Source: Alphaproteobacteria bacterium (GTDB lineage: Bacteria > Pseudomonadota > Alphaproteobacteria > SMXP01). From it: DNA of 8,121 nucleotides. How positions within the stretch are numbered: the stretch's first letter is position 1; the number at the start of each line of letters is the position of its first letter. This document shows positions 1 through 5,589 of the stretch, one piece after another. Location of the stretch: the NCBI GenBank assembly GCA_004356335.1, contig SMXP01000124.1, positions 1 through 8,121 on the forward strand, given 5' to 3'. The notes beneath the pieces were generated by a model, which saw only the letters and a program-made list of their open reading frames with translations, searched no databases and was not told the DNA's origin. A program made the position numbers and the translations under genes.

Positions 1-578
1 ATTCCGATCTGTCCTATATGACACATCCCAGCTCGGGCTCATTGCTCTATGCAATTGAAGTCCCACAGGACGGCGGAGATACGGAATGGGCCAACATGTA
101 TTTGGCCTATGACGCTTTGCCAAAACGTCTCGAAGATCGAATTTTTGGCCTTAAGGCCGTTCACCAATTTGACATTGAACGCAATCCCCGTGTCGCCCCG
201 CCAAAGGATCTTCCCATGGAAAACGCAAGAGGCTCCATTTGGGAAAAGCGGCCCGCCCACAAGAAACCACTGACCAAGGCTGTGGTCCATCCGATTGTTC
301 GCAGCCACCCGGAAACCGGCCGTAGAGCGTTATATGTCAACCGGCGCTTCACCACACACGTCCTCGACTTGTCGGAATATGAAAGTGAGGATCTTCTAAT
401 GGAGCTGTTCGATTACGCGGAAGCGCCGGCGCATATTTATCATCACCGCTGGAACAAGGATCAGCTGGTCATATGGGACAATCGCTGCACGATCCATCTG
501 GCATGCGGCGGCGTTCCGGCGAACCAATTTCGCACCATGCACCGGACCTCGGTGAGGGGAGAGGTGCCGGTTGCTTAA
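1..578 (+). CDS. TauD/TfdA-family Fe(II)/2-oxoglutarate dioxygenase, 5'-truncated by window edge
   Basis: This is the C-terminal part of an alpha-ketoglutarate-dependent dioxygenase, which couples oxidative decarboxylation of 2-oxoglutarate to hydroxylation of a small substrate. The frame is open to base 3 and reads S-D-L-S-Y before the first ATG at 18, so that ATG is not the start. S-D matches the H-x-D iron motif of the family; bases 1-2 are AT, consistent with a CAT histidine codon cut by the edge. Counting from the ATG at 18, the distal iron histidine is probably H160 (DNRCTIH). The 2-oxoglutarate arginine lies in the following MHRTSVRG segment (R176 or R180). The G-S-L-L-Y-A and G-G-D-T-E-W-A-N-M segments are also typical. 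About 100 N-terminal residues should lie upstream. The substrate cannot be read from sequence; sulfonates, chlorophenoxy acids and sulfate esters are known ones. It ends convergently with the HU gene. Family call firm, substrate unknown. Confidence 0.88.
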   Translation, partial: SDLSYMTHPSSGSLLYAIEVPQDGGDTEWANMYLAYDALPKRLEDRIFGLKAVHQFDIERNPRVAPPKDLPMENARGSIWEKRPAHKKPLTKAVVHPIVRSHPETGRRALYVNRRFTTHVLDLSEYESEDLLMELFDYAEAPAHIYHHRWNKDQLVIWDNRCTIHLACGGVPANQFRTMHRTSVRGEVPVA

Positions 579-733
579 GCCGTGTCTGGGTCTCTGGCCT
601 CGGCTATTAGAGGTGGCTATTTAAGGGTCCCTGGCATATTTTTCAGGCAACACCAAATTCCCCGCCACTCAAATGAGTCGAGTTCCCATCAGCTTCCCAT
701 AACGCAAACAGTCGCGCAGTCAAAAACGCGCCG

Positions 734-1018
734 TTAGCAGCCGCCTGCCTTTTTGAGGCTCATAGCGGGCTTGAAACGCAAAGCCCTAGAGGCCGCGATT
801 TGGATCACTTCACCGGTGCGGGGATTACGCCCCGTTCGGGCCGCCCGATTGGCGATTTTGAAGGTCCCTAACGTGCCGATTTGGAATTTGCCGGATTTTC
901 TAGAGGATTTAAGACCGGCCTCTATTTGTCCGAAAACCAGCTCGACCGTTCGCTTGGCCTCCGCCTTGCTGAGTTTGCCTTTCTTGGCGACGCGTTCGAT
1001 AAAGTCGGATTTGCTCAT
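734..1018 (-). CDS. HU-family DNA-binding protein
   Basis: A 94-residue histone-like protein that would bend and compact DNA as a dimer in the nucleoid. The N-terminal helices (about residues 3-40) are followed by the G-T-L-G-T-F-K turn (48-54) and the DNA-binding arm with R-N-P at 64-66. That proline is the one that intercalates between base pairs in HU and IHF. Length fits the family (about 90-100). The ATG is preceded by AAAGGAGG at good spacing, one of the strongest Shine-Dalgarno sites in the window, which agrees with an abundant protein and fixes the start. The C-terminus ends AGGC instead of the usual short basic tail. Its 5' region is occupied by repeat copy A, so its promoter lies within or beyond that repeat. 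It is co-directional with the MFS gene but separated by 425 nt, so it is probably a separate transcript. HU versus an IHF-like or divergent paralogue is not resolved. Confidence 0.9.
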   Translation of the reverse strand: MSKSDFIERVAKKGKLSKAEAKRTVELVFGQIEAGLKSSRKSGKFQIGTLGTFKIANRAARTGRNPRTGEVIQIAASRALRFKPAMSLKKAGGC

Positions 1019-1024
1019 TACAAC

Positions 1025-1032
1025 CTCCTTTG
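1025..1032 (-). promoter_or_regulatory. Strong Shine-Dalgarno of the HU gene
   Basis: Read on the minus strand the sequence is AAAGGAGG, followed by TTGTA before or near the ATG at 1018. It matches the anti-Shine-Dalgarno almost completely and supports the chosen HU start. Confidence 0.75.
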
Positions 1033-1045
1033 ATCAGGATGGTTT

Positions 1046-1172
1046 CTAGAGCGTTTCCGAACTTAACAGACTCGCGAAAACGCTCTAAGTCCTTTGTTTG
1101 GTCGCGTTCGGCTGTATTCCACAGCCTCACTCTTAACGCGAACCGGGTCCACTTCGCTCGAAAATGCTCGAG
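1046..1172 (-). repeat. Intergenic two-palindrome repeat, copy A (diverged, 127 bp)
   Basis: Read on the minus strand this has the layout of copies B and C: GAGC, the core GAAGTGGACCCGGTTCGC, linker GCGACCAAACAAAGGA, then a terminal hairpin ending GCTCTAGA. The terminal hairpin is a perfect 10-bp stem, TAGAGCGTTT (1047-1056) with AAACGCTCTA (1078-1087). The inner stem beside the core is GCGAA/TTCGC, whereas B and C have GGAAAA/TTTTCC, a paired change. It is about 21 bp longer than B and C because of an extra nested hairpin: GGCTGT (1110-1115) with ACAGCC (1121-1126), inside CGCGTT (1103-1108) with AACGCG (1135-1140). The outer end reads CTCGAG where B and C have CTAGAG. It lies in the HU leader and could affect HU expression. 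Confidence 0.8.
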
Positions 1173-1201
1173 AGACCTCCAGCGTAACTGATTCGGTCTA
1201 G

Positions 1202-1250
1202 CGCCAACCAGCAAAAGTTAGCTCCGCGCAGGGCGCTCTATTGGTTGGCG
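1202..1250. repeat. 9-bp perfect inverted repeat (hairpin)
   Basis: CGCCAACCA (1202-1210) pairs with TGGTTGGCG (1242-1250), with 31 nt between them. No T-run follows on either strand, so it is not a standard terminator. It lies downstream of the MFS gene on that gene's strand and could stabilise the mRNA end. Function unknown. Confidence 0.45.
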
Positions 1251-1443
1251 TCGCCATTGTCAGACGTGCATTGGGGTTCGGTGGGCCGGCCTCATGGCCC
1301 CAGACCGCGGCGAGCCAACCTCCCCGATGACGGGAAGAGGCAAACCATTCGATTGGAAGGGGTGAGAAAGCGCCGAACATATAGCCCGCTCTTGCCCATA
1401 GCAGCTTGAGCACGAACACAAAATTCGTTCAGCCAAGTTACTC

Positions 1444-2814
1444 CTAGCTGGTCTCACTCGGCTTTGTTTTGGCCCTGCCACAAGCGGTGAACACGGGGAT
1501 CCAATATCGTTGTACAACCAGATCGGGCCCCGGCCATAGAATCCTAATAACGATAGCCCAGACGAGCAAAATGCTCTGGTACGCGCCGGCGATTACAAAC
1601 GGTGCCCACGGTCCCCACGCGTCGAACAATCTGCCACCAACAACAACCATGATCATGACACCAAGTGCACCAAACACGTGAGAAGTGGCGAACACCGAGC
1701 CGCGTTCCTTCGGTGCCGCTTCCTGCCCCAACAGACTCAGCGACATCTTGAGCATGAAACTCGAACCAAGGGAGATAACAATGAAGTAAGGCGCCATGGT
1801 AAAGTCTAACGGCGAGGTAACGAGGTACATGGACAAATAACCTACTGTGGCAAAGACCAAAGCCACAATGGCAGATGTCACCCGGTTCACCTGATCGATG
1901 TACCAACCGAAGATGGGGGATGCAATGAAGCTCGCCCCCTGCATGATAACGATCATCAGGCCAAATCGCGCCATGGCTTCCGCCGGATTCATGCCTTGTT
2001 GGCTACCGTCATGAATGGCCCAAAGAGCGAGAAACATACCCTTGATGACAAGGTCGGAGCGCGATGCAAAAGCGCCGGAATAGGCTAAGGCAACGCGGGG
2101 GTTTTTGCCCGCTTTTATGCCGCTTATAAAAAGCTTTCTAACGCTTTCTCTATCCTCTCGCGCAACAGCCGTCCCGCCCTTAAGTCCCAGTTGGGCGATG
2201 ACGGATGTCACCATACAAAGACCGGCGGAGAGCAAGAACATGACCTGGCCGGCAACGATCGGATCCCAATCATTGGCTGTCAACAAAACAGGAATTCGCG
2301 CAATGCCGGTTGCCATAAATATCACCCCCGCGATATTCATCATGCCGGTAAGGCCGATCAGCTTGCCCCGGGATCTTTCTTGGGGGTAATCGTTGGTCAG
2401 CGTTGCCATCATACCGGCCGTCGCGGCAACGCCCACGCCGTAAATCAGGCGATAGACCAAAAGCTCGCCGACGGAGGTGGCGAAGGGATAAAGCCCATAC
2501 GCGATGCCAACGATCAGGATACCAAAAACAAAGACGGGCCGCCGGCCGATCCGGTCCGACAAAACACCAAATGAATTGTACAAGAGGAGGGAGACGATTT
2601 CTGCCCAAAACGTCAAATCACCGGAAATTGTGCCTTGTTGGCCTCGCGGAACTTGTAAATGGACTTCAAGCACGTAGCCTTGCAGGAAACTCATGCCGGT
2701 CAGCATGGCGACCATGACAAAAGCCGCGTAGATTTTGGTAATGACATTGCCCTTGCTGACGCCGGGCGCCAATAAAATGGGCCCTAACCGTTCGGCATTC
2801 TGAGGAGTTTCCAT
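1444..2814 (-). CDS. Major facilitator superfamily (MFS) transporter
   Basis: A 456-residue inner-membrane permease with twelve predicted membrane helices, at roughly residues 28-50, 68-85, 94-112, 117-140, 151-172, 187-210, 240-268, 283-305, 313-333, 341-362, 376-397 and 402-427. The MFS signature motif A, G-V-L-S-D-R-I-G-R-R (83-92), lies in the loop between helices 2 and 3. An arginine sits in helix 4 (Y-R-L-I-Y-G-V-G, 121-128), as in proton-coupled members. A basic central loop (about 212-238) separates the two six-helix halves. It would move a small solute by proton symport or antiport; the substrate cannot be deduced. The ATG is preceded by AAAAGG at plausible spacing. It is transcribed away from the flavin reductase remnant and DUF1838-like gene, leaving a divergent spacer of 225 nt. 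Looks intact. Family call firm, substrate unknown. Confidence 0.92.
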   Translation of the reverse strand: METPQNAERLGPILLAPGVSKGNVITKIYAAFVMVAMLTGMSFLQGYVLEVHLQVPRGQQGTISGDLTFWAEIVSLLLYNSFGVLSDRIGRRPVFVFGILIVGIAYGLYPFATSVGELLVYRLIYGVGVAATAGMMATLTNDYPQERSRGKLIGLTGMMNIAGVIFMATGIARIPVLLTANDWDPIVAGQVMFLLSAGLCMVTSVIAQLGLKGGTAVAREDRESVRKLFISGIKAGKNPRVALAYSGAFASRSDLVIKGMFLALWAIHDGSQQGMNPAEAMARFGLMIVIMQGASFIASPIFGWYIDQVNRVTSAIVALVFATVGYLSMYLVTSPLDFTMAPYFIVISLGSSFMLKMSLSLLGQEAAPKERGSVFATSHVFGALGVMIMVVVGGRLFDAWGPWAPFVIAGAYQSILLVWAIVIRILWPGPDLVVQRYWIPVFTACGRAKTKPSETS

Positions 2815-3039
2815 AAATACGCCTTTTGGGTTTTTGCTGGGCAGCTAGCGTAACTGTTAGGAGACTGTAGCCATGCTATTCCCATTGAACAAGCTATTGA
2901 CTGCTATACTCCAAGACGCAGACAGTTACTTCGGATTTTGTTGGATTTTTGTAAGTTTCACATGGTCTTGAGATGTATTCTTTGTTCATAATGGTTGCGC
3001 AACCGCCAATCGGATAGAAGTAGAGAAGGAAAGCAAACC
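2815..3039. promoter_or_regulatory. Divergent promoter region, MFS / flavin reductase remnant
   Basis: An AT-rich 225-nt spacer between two divergent genes must hold promoters for both. I see no -35/-10 pair with good spacing and do not assign one. The most distinctive element is the palindrome at 2993-3004. Confidence 0.5.
2993..3004. promoter_or_regulatory. 12-bp perfect palindrome GGTTGCGCAACC, candidate operator
   Basis: GGTTGC followed directly by GCAACC is perfectly self-complementary. It lies 36 nt upstream of the flavin reductase ATG inside the divergent spacer, a typical place for a dimeric repressor such as a MarR- or GntR-type protein. No such regulator gene is in the window, so the role is inference from position and symmetry. 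Confidence 0.35.
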
Positions 3040-3362
3040 ATGGATACAGATGCTAAGAAAACCGCACTCAGAATGATTCCTTATGGCATTTACGTGCTGA
3101 CGGCTGACGATGGCAAGGGATCGCTTGCTGCAGCGACCGTCAATTGGGTAACACAAACAGCCTTTGAACCGCCGCTTGTTGCTGTTGGGGTGAAGACGGA
3201 TTCCGGTGCCTATGCCATACTCAAATCGTCGGGTGCGGCGATCATCACATGGTTGTGGGCGAAGTCGTCGAGGCCAACGTTGCTAAACAACCGGAGGGCC
3301 GGGCCGATGAGGCCATTCTTGAAATGAAAGAGCTTGGCGAAAAAGTTTTCTACGGCGGTTGA
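3040..3362 (+). pseudogene. Flavin reductase-like gene disrupted by an out-of-frame internal deletion
   Basis: The start is the ATG at 3040, preceded by AGAAGGAAA; an upstream start at 2995 lacks a comparable site. Residues 1-66 are a typical beginning of the flavin reductase-like (FMN-binding split-barrel) family: M-I-P-Y-G-I-Y-V-L-T, then T-V-N-W-V-T-Q-T-A-F-E-P-P-L-V-A-V-G-V-K, ending S-S-G-A. At about 3237-3242 the frame is lost. The same frame continues nonsensically to a stop at 3327, but the +2 frame from 3240 reads D-H-H-M-V-V-G-E-V-V-E-A and runs to L-G-E-K-V-F-Y-G-G at 3359 and a TGA. That is the expected C-terminus of the same family. The two parts total about 106 residues against the usual 160 or so, so roughly 55-65 central residues, including much of the flavin site, are deleted. 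An intact protein would reduce or bind flavin, often for a partner monooxygenase. The surviving ribosome site and frames suggest a recent event. Confidence 0.8.
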
Positions 3363-3398
3363 AGATATGGTAATATTAGCTTTGGAGGGACGACAGTT

Positions 3399-4277
3399 GT
3401 GCACCGATTTCTCGCTTTCGTTTTTGTCATTGCGCCACTGATTGCAACCGGACCATTGAATGCCGCTGATAGTCATGTCGCCACAGCGGCCACCGAGACA
3501 CAAACCAAGGAGGTAGACGCCATGACCCAAGAAGGGACCCGAATTCCGAAATCAGGACGAAACACATTTGATCGAGACACCTTCGAACAATTCGTCGAGA
3601 TGCGGATCGGCACCGGCGATCCGGTTTATTGGTATGGACAAGGGGTCATCAGCAACTTTCCGGACGGTAAAATTATCGCTCGCGTGGAAGGTGTCGATAT
3701 AGGTCGGCTTCACCGGCCCGACCCGGATGTGCCCTTGGCTCATTTTTACACGCGCAAATTTGTGGTATTTCGCGATCCCGAAACCGACGAGATTTTGCGT
3801 GACGAAGCCGGAGAGATTATCCTGCGCGGCTTCCCTTATATGTACTTTAAGGTTTGGCTCGATGGTGACGTCTTGAGGACGGATATCGAATCGGGCGCCG
3901 GGAAAACAATGTTCAAGCTTTCGGCGGGCGAAGAGAACGAAGTCCGTCACATTGGAGACCTCACCGTTTTCACAATGCCCGTCCCGATTAATTCGCCGAC
4001 AATGCAGGCCTGGGAGAAATACGATTTTCTCGTTTTGCCCGAGGGCAGTGCAGAGCCGCGCAATCAAGTTACCTGGAGTAAATACAGTCCCAATTTTCCG
4101 TGGATGGGTCCTGGTTTCAATACCCAGCACGCGTGGTTGTACCGTTACGATGCCTATGAGGATTTGCCGCAATCCGTGCGCACCATCATAGAGACCGTAC
4201 CCGGCGCCGATCTGTGGCGAAATCCGCCGAAAGATCTCGACGAAATTCACGCATTACAGAACCCGGACGATAACTAG
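3399..4277 (+). CDS. Probable exported DUF1838-like protein
   Basis: A 292-residue protein from a GTG start, with GGAGGG nine bases upstream. Residues 1-23 look like a Sec signal peptide: a short MHR n-region, hydrophobic F-L-A-F-V-F-V-I-A-P-L-I-A-T, then a P-L-N-A-A cleavage region, giving a periplasmic product. The body resembles DUF1838 as I remember it: D-P-V-Y-W-Y-G-Q-G (about 74-82), R-V-E-G-V-D-I-G-R (94-102), then F-V-V-F-R-D-P-E-T-D-E-I-L and aromatic-rich segments to W-M-G-P-G-F-N. No biochemical role is known to me for that family. An internal ATG at 3522 (residue 42) has a perfect AAGGAGG eight bases upstream and would give a 251-residue form without the signal peptide. The stop TAG (4275-4277) is formed by the first bases of repeat copy B. 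It follows the broken flavin reductase by 36 nt, so they were probably co-transcribed. The coding call is firm, the family name less so. Confidence 0.75.
   Translation: MHRFLAFVFVIAPLIATGPLNAADSHVATAATETQTKEVDAMTQEGTRIPKSGRNTFDRDTFEQFVEMRIGTGDPVYWYGQGVISNFPDGKIIARVEGVDIGRLHRPDPDVPLAHFYTRKFVVFRDPETDEILRDEAGEIILRGFPYMYFKVWLDGDVLRTDIESGAGKTMFKLSAGEENEVRHIGDLTVFTMPVPINSPTMQAWEKYDFLVLPEGSAEPRNQVTWSKYSPNFPWMGPGFNTQHAWLYRYDAYEDLPQSVRTIIETVPGADLWRNPPKDLDEIHALQNPDDN
3507..3513 (+). promoter_or_regulatory. Internal Shine-Dalgarno AAGGAGG before the ATG at 3522
   Basis: AAGGAGG sits eight bases before an in-frame ATG inside the DUF1838-like gene, just after the signal peptide and linker. It is stronger than the site serving the GTG at 3399. 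Either translation starts here too, or the true protein is cytosolic and the upstream hydrophobic segment is not used. Confidence 0.5.
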
Positions 4278-4379
4278 AGCGTTTCCAGGAAAAGTGGACC
4301 CGGTTTTCCGTCCGGAAACGCGACCAAACTGGGAATCTAGAGCATTTTCATGAGTCAATTAATCTCGGAAATGCTCTAG
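4274..4379 (+). repeat. Intergenic two-palindrome repeat, copy B (106 bp)
   Basis: The unit begins CTAGAGC and ends GCTCTAG. Hairpin 1 pairs GCGTTTCC (4279-4286) with GGAAACGC (4314-4321) around an inner stem GGAAAA (4288-4293) with TTTTCC (4304-4309). A linker GCGACCAAAC follows. Hairpin 2 pairs CTAGAGCATTT (4337-4347) with AAATGCTCTAG (4369-4379), 11 bp without mismatch. Length and two-palindrome layout resemble rhizobial RIME and Brucella Bru-RS elements; identity with either is not established. The first CTAG contributes the stop codon of the upstream gene, and the hairpins may protect or terminate that mRNA. Confidence 0.9.
4376..4379. repeat. Left target-site duplication CTAG of the insertion sequence
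   Basis: CTAG directly precedes the left inverted repeat and recurs at 5384-5387 directly after the right one. It is also the end of repeat B and contains the transposase stop codon on the minus strand. Confidence 0.8.
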
Positions 4380-5326
4380 GTGTTTAGTCCCGGCAATTGA
4401 TGGATTGGATTTACAGTGAAGGTTTGCGGCTTGTTTGTCCAGATTTTGCAGATGTATTCATAGGGCGTCAGCCCCTTGAGGGTCTTTAGCCTGCGGGCAT
4501 AATTATACGCCGATATGAAGGCCTCAAGATGGCTGCGAAGTTGATCGTGGTTGTCGTAGTAATAGCGTTTGACAGTGGCCTCTTTGATGGTGCGGTTCAT
4601 GCGCTCGACCTGACCGTTCGTCCAGGGGTGCGCGATCTTTGTCAGGCGATGGTCGATCCCGTTTTCATGGCAAACACGATCGAAGATGTGCCAACCAGCC
4701 GTTTTGTCTATTTTACGGTTGGTGAACTGGATGCCGTTATCGGTGAGAATCGTGTGGATTTTGTAGGGCAGCATTTTAATCAGATTTCGCAGGAACTGGG
4801 CTGCAATCATCTTTCCAGCACGTTCGTGCAGTTCCACATAAGCGAACTTCGAAGTCCGGTCGATTGCAACAAACAATCTCAGCTTGCCTTGTTCGGTGCG
4901 CACTTCGGCGATGTCGATATGGAAATAGCCAATCGGGTAGCGTTTGAACTTCTTTTTGGCTGGCTTGTCACCCTCCACCTCGGGCAGGCGGCTGATGCCG
5001 TGCCGTTGCAGGCAACGGTGCAAGGAGGACCTCGTAAGGTGCGGGATGGTCGCCTGCAGCGCATAAAGGCAATCATCCAGGGGAAGCAGGGTGTGGCGGC
5101 GGAAGGCGACTATGATCGCTTCCTCCTCAATGCTGAGGACTGTGGATCGGGGCTGTTTTGGGCCGGTTTTCCGGTCCTCAACTGATTTGCGTTTACGCCA
5201 TTTCTGAACCGTCTTCTGATTGATGCCGTATCGCACCGCTAGAGATCTCAAGCTCTCTTGACTATGTTGTATCGCTCGACGCACTGCCGCCGTCGTTGTG
5301 GCGCTGCCGTGTAGAATTTGTCCCAT
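4376..5326 (-). CDS. IS481-family transposase (DDE)
   Basis: A 316-residue transposase catalysing excision and integration of the surrounding element. An N-terminal helix-turn-helix (about residues 12-45, A-V-R-R-A-I-Q through K-T-V-Q-K-W) precedes an rve-type catalytic core. Likely catalytic residues are D138 (F-H-I-D-I-A), D196 (L-T-D-N-G) and E241 (N-G-Q-V-E-R-M-N). The ATG at 5326 is chosen over one five codons upstream (5341) because GGAAGGAA lies just before it and because related transposases begin M-G-Q-x-L-H-G-S-A-T-T-T. The C-terminus is unusual: the frame reads through the left inverted repeat, and the TAG stop (4378-4376) comes from the CTAG target site, not from the element. No frameshift or internal stop, so it may be active. 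The related-start argument is from memory. Confidence 0.93.
   Translation of the reverse strand: MGQILHGSATTTAAVRRAIQHSQESLRSLAVRYGINQKTVQKWRKRKSVEDRKTGPKQPRSTVLSIEEEAIIVAFRRHTLLPLDDCLYALQATIPHLTRSSLHRCLQRHGISRLPEVEGDKPAKKKFKRYPIGYFHIDIAEVRTEQGKLRLFVAIDRTSKFAYVELHERAGKMIAAQFLRNLIKMLPYKIHTILTDNGIQFTNRKIDKTAGWHIFDRVCHENGIDHRLTKIAHPWTNGQVERMNRTIKEATVKRYYYDNHDQLRSHLEAFISAYNYARRLKTLKGLTPYEYICKIWTNKPQTFTVNPIHQLPGLNT
4380..4403 (+). repeat. Left terminal inverted repeat of the IS
   Basis: Reads inward GTGTTTAGTCCCGG and continues to TTGATGG. The transposase reading frame runs through it completely, encoding the last residues L-P-G-L-N-T. Confidence 0.88.
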
Positions 5327-5359
5327 AGTGCTTCCTTCCATGCTGAAGAAAATAATGCA

Positions 5360-5383
5360 CCATCAAAGTCAGGGACTAAACAC
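5360..5383 (-). repeat. Right terminal inverted repeat of the IS
   Basis: Reads inward on the minus strand GTGTTTAGTCCCTG and continues to TTTGATGG, matching the left end at 20 of 24 positions. It lies upstream of the transposase start. Confidence 0.88.
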
Positions 5384-5387
5384 CTAG
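5384..5387. repeat. Right target-site duplication CTAG of the insertion sequence
   Basis: CTAG follows the right inverted repeat and is also the first four bases of repeat copy C. Removing the element and one CTAG rejoins the palindrome GCTCTAGAGC. Confidence 0.8.
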
Positions 5388-5489
5388 AGCACGTTGACAA
5401 AAGATGGAATCGCTAACGTGCTCTCCGTCCTTGTTTGGTCGCCCATTCGGACGGAAAACCGGTACCCACTTTTCCTGAATGGGCTCTAA
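5384..5489 (-). repeat. Intergenic two-palindrome repeat, copy C (106 bp)
   Basis: On the minus strand this aligns with copy B over 106 positions without gaps. The core AGGAAAAGTGG, CCGGTTTTCCGTCC and linker GCGACCAAAC are shared. Hairpin 1 arms differ completely but still pair: GCCCATTC (5441-5448) with GAATGGGC (5477-5484). Hairpin 2 pairs AGAGCACGTT (5386-5395) with AACGTGCTCT (5415-5424). The outer end reads TTAGAGC instead of CTAGAGC. It is inverted relative to copy B, and their hairpin-2 ends meet at the IS insertion site. Confidence 0.9.
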
Positions 5490-5516
5490 TCTGATTCGCC
5501 GGGACGCTTTGGCACG

Positions 5517-5551
5517 AAAAACGGTCCGACCCCAAAAGGAGCCAGACCGTT
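5517..5551 (-). terminator. Intrinsic terminator of carD
   Basis: On the minus strand a 14-bp stem including G-U pairs (5551-5538 with 5533-5520) closes a TTTT loop and is followed by a run of five T. The stem begins 39 nt after the carD stop. On the plus strand the same stem has three mismatches, so it is built for minus-strand RNA. A T-run also follows on the plus strand, so weaker bidirectional action is possible. Confidence 0.85.
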
Positions 5552-5589
5552 ACTTTTTTTGCCCTTTTGAAATGCCACACAAAATGCCG

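Larger units (their letters stand above)
1019..1443. other. Gene-less interval between HU and the MFS gene
   Basis: This 425-nt interval holds the HU ribosome binding site, repeat copy A, and about 270 nt (1173-1443) in which I recognise no gene. The only long frame there (minus, 1198-1419) has a GTG start without a Shine-Dalgarno and no recognisable motif. The one clear structure is the inverted repeat at 1202-1250. Confidence 0.6.
4380..5383 (-). mobile_element. Complete IS481-family insertion sequence (1004 bp)
   Basis: The element is bounded by imperfect 24-bp terminal inverted repeats (20 of 24 positions match; the outer 12, GTGTTTAGTCCC, are identical) and flanked by CTAG on both sides. 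It carries one transposase gene filling nearly its whole length. IS481 elements are known to prefer NCTAGN targets; here only the four central bases are duplicated, the neighbouring ones differ. Nothing in it looks degenerate. It sits at the junction of repeat copies B and C and separates the DUF1838-like gene from the carD block. Confidence 0.92.

Noticed and set aside
578..605. AGCCG...CGGCT inverted repeat after the dioxygenase gene
   Set aside because: Only five pairs with an 18-nt loop and no T-run; not convincing as a terminator.
717..733. T-run just after the HU stop codon on the minus strand as a terminator
   Set aside because: The GC-rich sequence before it does not form a stable stem that I can find.
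1198..1419. 73-residue minus-strand frame between MFS and HU
   Set aside because: GTG start without a Shine-Dalgarno, no motif, and it overlaps the 1202-1250 inverted repeat.
2995..3039. Upstream start for the flavin reductase remnant
   Set aside because: The extra 15 residues are highly polar and unlike the family, and the ATG at 3040 has the better ribosome binding site.
3552..4250. 232-residue open frame on the minus strand over the DUF1838-like gene
   Set aside because: Antisense shadow of a well-supported coding frame with no recognisable motif.
4529..5185. 218-residue open frame on the plus strand inside the IS
   Set aside because: It is antisense to the transposase, has no recognisable domain or Shine-Dalgarno, and is explained by the strong coding frame opposite.
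5327..5341. Upstream ATG of the transposase at 5341
   Set aside because: The GGAAGGAA ribosome site lies between it and the ATG at 5326, and related transposases start at MGQ.
4274..5489. Repeats B and C as ends of a composite transposon carrying the IS
   Set aside because: The IS has its own terminal repeats and CTAG duplication, so it is a complete unit inserted between the repeats.
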